Positions 5,913-9,695 of a stretch of 9,695 nucleotides of DNA are shown here, piece by piece. Made by a program: the position numbers and the translations under genes. The notes beneath the pieces are model-generated. The model ran no database searches. It saw nothing but the letters and a program-made list of their open reading frames with translations, and was not told the origin of the DNA. The DNA comes from an uncultured Eubacteriales bacterium. GTDB lineage: Bacteria > Bacillota > Clostridia > Oscillospirales > CAG-272. The number at the start of each line of letters is the position of its first letter. The stretch's first letter is position 1. Location: assembly GCA_900542425.1 (NCBI GenBank), contig UQNQ01000036.1, forward strand, positions 1 to 9,695, read 5' to 3'.

Positions 5913-6923
5913 TTATACGGCATTCCAGAGCGCTGTCGCAAGAGTTGCCGCCGCAAGGGACAGATTGGTATTAAAGCGTAAATCCGAACGGATCTCTTCT
6001 GCTGCGGCAAAAGATTTTTCTATCGTATCTGCGGCAAAAGTCATAGCATAACTCTGCGCTTCCTCTTCCGTCCAAAATTCCGGCATATAGCTCTCTGAAA
6101 GTCCGGCACGGGCAAGCTCACTGTATGCTGCAAGCAAATATCCGGTAAACGCCTCAAATATGTCCCTTGACTGAGCAAAATCACAAATGCCTTTCAAAAA
6201 TGTATGATATGTTGCCCCTCGGTTTTTCATAGCTTGTCCTATAATTGTCTTCTTTGCCGCCGTATATGCGGAAAATTCAGATTCTCCGTTTTCCAGAATA
6301 TCGTGCAATCTGCCGATTGCTCCGTTTGCCATTCGTACGGCAAAATCAAGTCTCTCCGCATTGTCCGAACCGGGGAATTCTTTTTCACACGCATATGCGG
6401 CAAGCTCCTGCTCGCCGAAAGTTTGAAGCAGGATTTTCTGCGCGCGGGAACGCACCGTCGCAAGCATAGACAAACTATTTTCGCAAAGTAAGAAAAGATA
6501 TACGTCTTTGCACGGTTCTTCTATCACTTTTAAAAGTGCATTTTGCGCCTGTGGTGTAATCCTGTCCGCCTCATCAAACAGATACATTTTGAAGCCGAGT
6601 TCAGACGGTGCAAGATAAACAGACGCCATAAAATCACGCACAGCGGAAACACCGATTGTCTTCTTCCCGTCATCCGAACGTGAAAGAATCCTCACATCAG
6701 GCGAAAGTCCTTCTAAAATTCGGCGACACTTTTCATTGCGTTCCTGCGGAGATGTTTTTTCAAGAGAAGCAAGTGTCGCCGCAATGCGAAGAGCAAACAT
6801 TTTTTTTCCGCCGCCCTGAGGCGCCTCTAAAATATAGGCGTGAGAAAGCTTTCCTTCCTCGATTCGTGACCGGAAAAATTTTTTTTGCTTGTCATTCCCG
6901 TGGATTGAGTCAAAAAAATCCAT
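5913..6923 (-). CDS. holB: DNA polymerase III delta' subunit
   Basis: A 336-residue AAA+ clamp-loader subunit that helps place the sliding clamp at primer ends during replication. It shows the N-terminal DFFDSIHGNDKQKKFF start, a P-loop-like EAPQGGGKK (33-41), a Walker B-like YLFDEAD (114-120), NALLKVIEEP (128-137) and the sensor/arginine motif TVRSRAQ (156-162). Two deviations are clear. Where many delta' proteins have a four-cysteine zinc module (about 55-75 here), only Cys66 remains. The usual SRC motif reads SRA. The start is ATG 6923, which overlaps the darA stop as TGATG, so translation is probably coupled; an in-frame TTG at 6932 is less likely. It sits between darA and ricT as part of the housekeeping operon. 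The C-terminal third is divergent, as usual for the family. Confidence 0.92.
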   Translation of the reverse strand: MDFFDSIHGNDKQKKFFRSRIEEGKLSHAYILEAPQGGGKKMFALRIAATLASLEKTSPQERNEKCRRILEGLSPDVRILSRSDDGKKTIGVSAVRDFMASVYLAPSELGFKMYLFDEADRITPQAQNALLKVIEEPCKDVYLFLLCENSLSMLATVRSRAQKILLQTFGEQELAAYACEKEFPGSDNAERLDFAVRMANGAIGRLHDILENGESEFSAYTAAKKTIIGQAMKNRGATYHTFLKGICDFAQSRDIFEAFTGYLLAAYSELARAGLSESYMPEFWTEEEAQSYAMTFAADTIEKSFAAAEEIRSDLRFNTNLSLAAATLATALWNAV

Positions 6924-7249
6924 CAGTAGCAATAAAATTTTTCAACGTCGATGATAAACACCGTCGCGCCGCCTACACTTACATTGGTATTGGAGGAACC
7001 AAGCGCCCCTGCAGTTCCGATCGGCATAGCAGTCGGAATGTTTTTTACTCGTTTTTTACTGTGTACCCGGATAATTTCCAGTGCACGCTCTACTCTGTCA
7101 TCCTCCGTACCAATAAAGAACGTCGAGTTTCCGTTGAGCAAAAAACCGCCGGTGGATGAAACCTTTGTGATATGAAAACCCTCTGAGGTAAGACCTGTAT
7201 TGACAAAATGGGCGTCGTCGTTGTTGACGATAGCGATGATCAGCTTCAT
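6923..7249 (-). CDS. darA: DarA (YaaQ), PII-like cyclic di-AMP receptor
   Basis: A 108-residue PII-like signalling protein of the DarA/PstA family, which forms trimers and binds cyclic di-AMP in the cytoplasm. The family pattern is seen throughout: MKLIIAIVNNDD at the start, the flexible-loop motif TKVSSTGGFLLNGNSTFFIG (28-47), DDRVERALEIIR, and VGGATVFIIDV near the end. The start is ATG 7249, 7 nt after AAAGGAGG; a TTG two codons upstream is too close to the ribosome site. It is the first gene of the darA-holB-ricT operon and is directly preceded by a consensus promoter. In B. subtilis, tmk precedes it and yaaR separates it from holB; both are absent here. Confidence 0.93.
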   Translation of the reverse strand: MKLIIAIVNNDDAHFVNTGLTSEGFHITKVSSTGGFLLNGNSTFFIGTEDDRVERALEIIRVHSKKRVKNIPTAMPIGTAGALGSSNTNVSVGGATVFIIDVEKFYCY

Positions 7250-7291
7250 AAACAATCCTCCTTTGCCGATATTGCTTCTTTTATTATTTTT

Positions 7292-7320
7292 ATTATAACA
7301 AAGTTGGCCCGTTTTGTCAA
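7292..7320 (-). promoter_or_regulatory. Consensus promoter of the darA-holB-ricT operon
   Basis: On the minus strand, a perfect TTGACA (7320-7315) and a perfect TATAAT (7297-7292) are separated by 17 bp. Transcription should start near 7285, leaving a 35-nt leader with the AAAGGAGG site. No leader hairpin or riboswitch is visible. Confidence 0.88.
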
Positions 7321-7524
7321 TGAAAAGAACTTTTACAAAAAGGTTTTTCCTATTTCATACAAACATAAATTTCAGAAAAACATTCGACATAAATTTTATC
7401 TGCTTTTTGCTTATCCATATTTATTGCTTCGATATCGTTTGATTATATAGTAAAAAGAAAACAGAAAATATAACCTTGACTCATCTGAGTATGTTTATAT
7501 TCACAAAATATTAGAGAAAACACG
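7321..7524 (-). other. AT-rich gene-free spacer between the darA promoter and the recombinase end
   Basis: I see no credible gene here. The stretch is strongly AT-rich. A 22-codon minus-strand frame (ATG near 7415) has no ribosome site. The only structure is the imperfect dyad at 7467-7501. The junction between the ancestral chromosome and the recombinase-bearing DNA probably lies in or near this stretch. Confidence 0.5.
7467..7501. repeat. Imperfect dyad, possible recombinase or regulator site
   Basis: ACTCA-TC-TGAGT is a perfect 5-bp dyad around a central dinucleotide (7479-7490). Outer arms AATATAA (7467-7473) and TTATATT (7495-7501) are inverted, offset by one base. Serine recombinase attachment sites have this general shape, but no second copy is in the window to prove it. 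An operator is the alternative. Confidence 0.35.
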
Positions 7525-7548
7525 AAAAAAGCCTTGATTTACAAGGCT
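7525..7548 (-). terminator. Terminator of the serine recombinase gene
   Basis: On the minus strand, AGCCTTG, a TAAAT loop and CAAGGCT form a 7-bp hairpin followed by six T (7530-7525). It lies about 75 bp beyond the recombinase stop codon. The sequence closely resembles the tRNA-Leu operon terminator at 2536-2575. Confidence 0.85.
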
Positions 7549-7570
7549 ACGATAAAGACACCTTTGTATT

Positions 7571-7648
7571 TATCGGTATCAGAGGACAGGAAGTGCATAA
7601 GCACCGCCTGTCCTTTGGTATTTCTACGCTTCCCCCACGATACCGATA
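7571..7648. repeat. 10-bp inverted repeat spanning the recombinase stop codon
   Basis: TATCGGTATC (7571-7580) and GATACCGATA (7639-7648) are perfect inverted copies. They enclose a hairpin, GGACAGG (7584-7590) with CCTGTCC (7607-7613), closed by GTGC/GCAC. The recombinase stop codon (7624-7626) lies between the arms. Confidence 0.55.
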
Positions 7649-9243
7649 TGGGTGAAGTAGATGTCGATTTGCTGTTCCGAATGCTGTTTGTACCGTTCAC
7701 TGCGCTCATGAATGACAATCTTGGATATAAAGGTGTGCAGGATCTCAGGCGTCAGTTCTGTGATGCGGGTGTACTTTTTAGCAAGGGATATGAATTTGTC
7801 CACATTGCTTGCCGACTCGGTCAGCTGCCGGATTTCTTCCTCCAACTCCGGCAGACGAAGATTAAGCTCTTTCTGCTCGTCCGTATAGCCTTCGGACAGC
7901 ATACGAAACTGTTCGTTGGTCACCCGACCAAGAACATTGTCTTCATACAAGCGTTTAAACAGTGCATTCAATTCTGCTTTTCGTTTGGTAAGCCTGTCGT
8001 ACTCCCTTTGCTTTGCTGTCAGCTCCTTCCGGTTTTCAGAGGAGCTTTTTGGGTTGATATATTCCGCAAATTCCCGTTCCTTGCTGCTTGCCGCATAGGT
8101 TACCCACCGCAGTTCTTCCAACAGTATTTGATCGAGGACAACCTCCCGGATACGGTGGGGAGTGCATTTTCCTTTGACATTATTGCGGTAGTGAGAACAG
8201 TTGAAGGAATAACTTTTCGGATCTTCATCACGCTTGCGGTAAAAATACATTTTTGCGCCGCAGTCCGCACAGAACAGCAGACCGCTGTATTTGTTGACGC
8301 CGCCCATGTGAGTTTTCCTCCGCTTGCCCGCCCGAATCTTCTGCACTGTTTGCCATGTGATTTCATCAATAATCGGCTCATGGGTATGCTCAAAGCGCAG
8401 CTGTTCGGATACATCCCGCGCCACTTTTCGCTTGTCCTTAAAGGATGGGACTGTAAAACGGCAGTTGACTGTATTCCCGATATAATCTTCTTTGGAAAGG
8501 ATATCCGCAACCGTTTTCGCATTCCAGTCATACGGTCTGTCGGGATCAAGCACTGTAACTGCCGTGCCGGGTTTCCGGTACTCATACATAACGGGTGTGA
8601 GAATTTCCATCTCTTTGAGTTTGTTCGCAATCATTGTCGGACCGAGTCCATCCATGCACATGGAGAAAATCTGACGAACAACCGGTGCGGTTTCTTCATC
8701 AATGATAATCTTTTTGCTGTCATTCGGATCTTTGATATAGCCATACGGCGGACGGGAGCCAATGCGCTCTCCGCGCTCCGCTTTCGCCCTTTTCACTGCA
8801 CGGATTTTCTTACTTGTATCCCTTGCATACCATTCGTTAAACAGGTTTTTGAACGGCGCCAGCTCGTTCCCCTCTGAATAAAGCGAGTCAAAATTGTCGT
8901 TGATGGCAATATACCGCACATGATTTCTCGGAAAGATGATTTCGGTGTAGGTGCCCACCTCGATATAGTTCCTGCCGAAGCGGGATAAATCTTTCACGAT
9001 AATAACATTGATTTTGCCGTTCTTTGCGTCTTCAAGAAGTCTTTGTACGCCGGGACGCTGAAAATTCGTTCCGCTCCATCCGTCGTCAATATATTCGTCT
9101 ACGATCTCAAATCCGTTCTCCGTTGCATACTTTTCCAGCATCCGTTTTTGATTCTCGATGGACAGGGACTCTCCGGCACGTTCGTCATCTTTGGACAGTC
9201 TGTAATATAATCCTGCTTTTGTATTCTGTTGTTGCTTTGACAT
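7624..9243 (-). CDS. Large serine site-specific recombinase (TndX/TnpX-like)
   Basis: A 539-residue large serine recombinase that excises and inserts mobile DNA. Such enzymes exchange strands at short att sites through a serine-DNA bond. The N-terminal resolvase domain has GLYYRLSKDDE with nucleophile Ser17 and KDLSRFGRNYIEVG (84-97). The recombinase domain (about 165-310) includes RPPYGY and the WNAKTVADILSKEDYIGN stretch. A zinc ribbon follows, with Cys325, Cys328, Cys349 and Cys360. A charged coiled coil (about 400-475) and a C-terminal DUF4368-like region (about 477-535) complete it. This layout is that of conjugative or mobilisable transposon recombinases such as TndX of Tn5397 and TnpX of Tn4451. 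It appears full length and intact. The ATG lies 12 nt after AAGGAG, a rather long spacing. It has its own promoter and terminator. Confidence 0.93.
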   Translation of the reverse strand: MSKQQQNTKAGLYYRLSKDDERAGESLSIENQKRMLEKYATENGFEIVDEYIDDGWSGTNFQRPGVQRLLEDAKNGKINVIIVKDLSRFGRNYIEVGTYTEIIFPRNHVRYIAINDNFDSLYSEGNELAPFKNLFNEWYARDTSKKIRAVKRAKAERGERIGSRPPYGYIKDPNDSKKIIIDEETAPVVRQIFSMCMDGLGPTMIANKLKEMEILTPVMYEYRKPGTAVTVLDPDRPYDWNAKTVADILSKEDYIGNTVNCRFTVPSFKDKRKVARDVSEQLRFEHTHEPIIDEITWQTVQKIRAGKRRKTHMGGVNKYSGLLFCADCGAKMYFYRKRDEDPKSYSFNCSHYRNNVKGKCTPHRIREVVLDQILLEELRWVTYAASSKEREFAEYINPKSSSENRKELTAKQREYDRLTKRKAELNALFKRLYEDNVLGRVTNEQFRMLSEGYTDEQKELNLRLPELEEEIRQLTESASNVDKFISLAKKYTRITELTPEILHTFISKIVIHERSERYKQHSEQQIDIYFTHIGIVGEA

Positions 9244-9294
9244 TAAAATTCAATACTCCTTCCTTGTCAAAGCAGCCTGATTGTATGTGATTTG

Positions 9295-9323
9295 ATTTTA
9301 ACATAAATTGCTGCTGTAATCAA
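9295..9323 (-). promoter_or_regulatory. Likely promoter of the recombinase gene
   Basis: On the minus strand, TTGATT (9323-9318) and TAAAAT (9300-9295) are spaced by 17 bp, between the 62-aa gene and the recombinase. Transcription would start near 9288, giving a leader of about 45 nt with an AAGGAG site. The boxes are good but not perfect. Confidence 0.6.
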
Positions 9324-9338
9324 GCCGCGTTGCCCCTT

Positions 9339-9527
9339 TTATGCCTCGCATAACATTTCCGCATAAGCCTTTTTCAATGCCAATTCACTGATCACAACAT
9401 CCACGTCCTTATTGCCTGTGTAATGGCTGATCACTGTATAGTCCGTACCATTCAGCGTGACTATTCTTTTGCTTGTTGGCTTTGTTTCTGCCTGCTTCAT
9501 CATCTCCTTCATTGCCGTCTTCTTCAA
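9339..9527 (-). CDS. Small recombinase-linked protein, function unknown
   Basis: A 62-residue protein starting at TTG 9527, 7 nt after AGGAGG (9535-9540). An in-frame ATG at 9545 sits upstream of that site and has none of its own. The N-terminal third is basic and methionine-rich (KKTAMKEMMKQ). The rest reads like a small folded domain, RIVTLNGTDYTVISHYTG followed by a helix, ISELALKKAYAEML. Small proteins of this general look lie next to recombinases in clostridial integrative elements, and some are called TnpW or left hypothetical; I cannot assign it to a named family from sequence alone. A DNA-binding or excisionase-like accessory role is conceivable but not shown. Confidence 0.6.
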   Translation of the reverse strand: MKKTAMKEMMKQAETKPTSKRIVTLNGTDYTVISHYTGNKDVDVVISELALKKAYAEMLCEA

Positions 9528-9534
9528 GAAAAAT

Positions 9535-9540
9535 CCTCCT
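9535..9540 (-). promoter_or_regulatory. Ribosome binding site fixing the TTG start of the small protein
   Basis: AGGAGG on the minus strand, 7 nt before TTG 9527. It lies inside the longer frame from ATG 9545, which therefore is not the start. Confidence 0.7.
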
Positions 9541-9551
9541 CTCATAATTTT

Positions 9552-9569
9552 TTAAGTTACTGTTTTCAT
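9552..9569 (-). CDS. Five-codon leader-like ORF (MKTVT)
   Basis: ATG AAA ACA GTA ACT TAA on the minus strand, with AAGGAG (9583-9578) 8 nt upstream. It ends 24 nt before the TTG start of the 62-aa gene. The well-formed ribosome site on such a short frame suggests either a leader peptide or the stub of a gene cut by a stop codon. Translation is not proven. Confidence 0.3.
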   Translation of the reverse strand: MKTVT

Positions 9570-9620
9570 TTGAATCTCTCCTTCATAAATTAAAATATTT
9601 CAAAGCATAAGCTTTAGAAA

Positions 9621-9695
9621 TCACTTCTGAGGAAGATTGCAGTCGTAGTATCCGTTTACTTCGTTCCGATGATGACCTAACCGCTCACTCATTTC
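9621..9695 (-). CDS. C-terminal end of a probable tyrosine recombinase (partial)
   Basis: On the minus strand the frame enters from the right edge and codes 24 residues before TGA at 9623-9621. The residues EMSERLGHHRNEVNGYYD contain LGH with a Tyr nine residues after the His, the spacing of the C-terminal LGH...Tyr motif of tyrosine recombinases. A tail of seven residues follows the Tyr. The rest of the gene lies outside the window, so the family call rests on this motif alone. An internal ATG two codons from the edge could start a shorter frame, but the catalytic-motif match favours a longer protein. Confidence 0.5.
   Translation of the reverse strand, partial: EMSERLGHHRNEVNGYYDCNLPQK

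Larger units (their letters stand above)
7525..9695. mobile_element. Part of an integrative element (serine recombinase end)
   Basis: The block holds a TndX/TnpX-like serine recombinase, a small unknown protein linked to it and a probable tyrosine recombinase tail, all on the minus strand upstream of a core housekeeping operon. The left boundary is unproven, lying somewhere between about 7320 and 7600, and the right part continues beyond the window. No relaxase, conjugation or cargo genes are visible in this window. Confidence 0.5.

Noticed and set aside
7345..7445. Short minus-strand frame reading about 30 codons and ending in YVCMK
   Set aside because: It has protein-like composition and might be a gene tail, but there is no ribosome site, an upstream stop closes it, and I recognise no family. 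It is too short to support.
7534..8877. Long plus-strand open frame of 447 codons over the recombinase
   Set aside because: It is antisense to the serine recombinase, which has clear family motifs along its whole length. The plus-strand product shows no recognisable domain and no ribosome site.
1..9695. CRISPR array, toxin-antitoxin pair or defence operon
   Set aside because: No regularly spaced repeats and no recognisable defence or toxin proteins were found on either strand.

Overview
The window looks like chromosomal DNA of a low-to-mid GC member of the Bacillota (Firmicutes), probably an anaerobe of the Clostridia or Negativicutes. The evidence is the darA-holB-ricT cluster, which is typical of this phylum, strong GGAGG ribosome binding sites, consensus TTGACA/TATAAT promoters with 17-bp spacers, tRNA genes with encoded CCA, an AgrC-type GHKL kinase, and a TndX/TnpX-like serine recombinase. 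The species cannot be named from the sequence alone.

Left part (1-2600). An N-acetylneuraminate lyase-like gene on the minus strand has its own promoter and a TTG start. It diverges from a secreted VanY-type peptidoglycan carboxypeptidase. A single tRNA-Glu(CTC) unit follows, with a perfectly spaced promoter, a hairpin at the presumed transcript 5' end, and a strong terminator. About 500 bp after that hold no convincing intact gene, only a decayed minus-strand reading frame.

Middle (2536-4955). A minus-strand tRNA-Leu(GAG)/tRNA-Leu(CAG) operon has a consensus promoter and a long terminator hairpin. On the plus strand a two-gene operon encodes a seven-TM GHKL sensor kinase with no response regulator in the window, and an uncharacterised two-TM protein with a C-terminal CxxC...CxxC zinc ribbon. 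It ends in a strong terminator that abuts the convergent ricT gene.

Core housekeeping block (4955-7320, minus strand). The order is darA (c-di-AMP-binding PII-like protein), holB (DNA polymerase III delta'), ricT (Fe-S PSP1-domain protein). A TTGACA-17-TATAAT promoter precedes darA, and darA and holB overlap as TGATG. The tmk and yaaR genes found in the Bacillus subtilis version of this cluster are not present here.

Right part (about 7320-9695). An AT-rich gene-free stretch leads into accessory DNA: a 539-aa large serine recombinase, a 62-aa unknown protein, a five-codon leader-like ORF, and the C-terminal end of what may be a tyrosine recombinase running off the right edge. The recombinase gene has its own promoter and a terminator closely similar in sequence to that of the tRNA-Leu operon 5 kb away. 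This looks like one end of an integrative element inserted upstream of the darA operon. Its exact boundaries cannot be fixed from this window.
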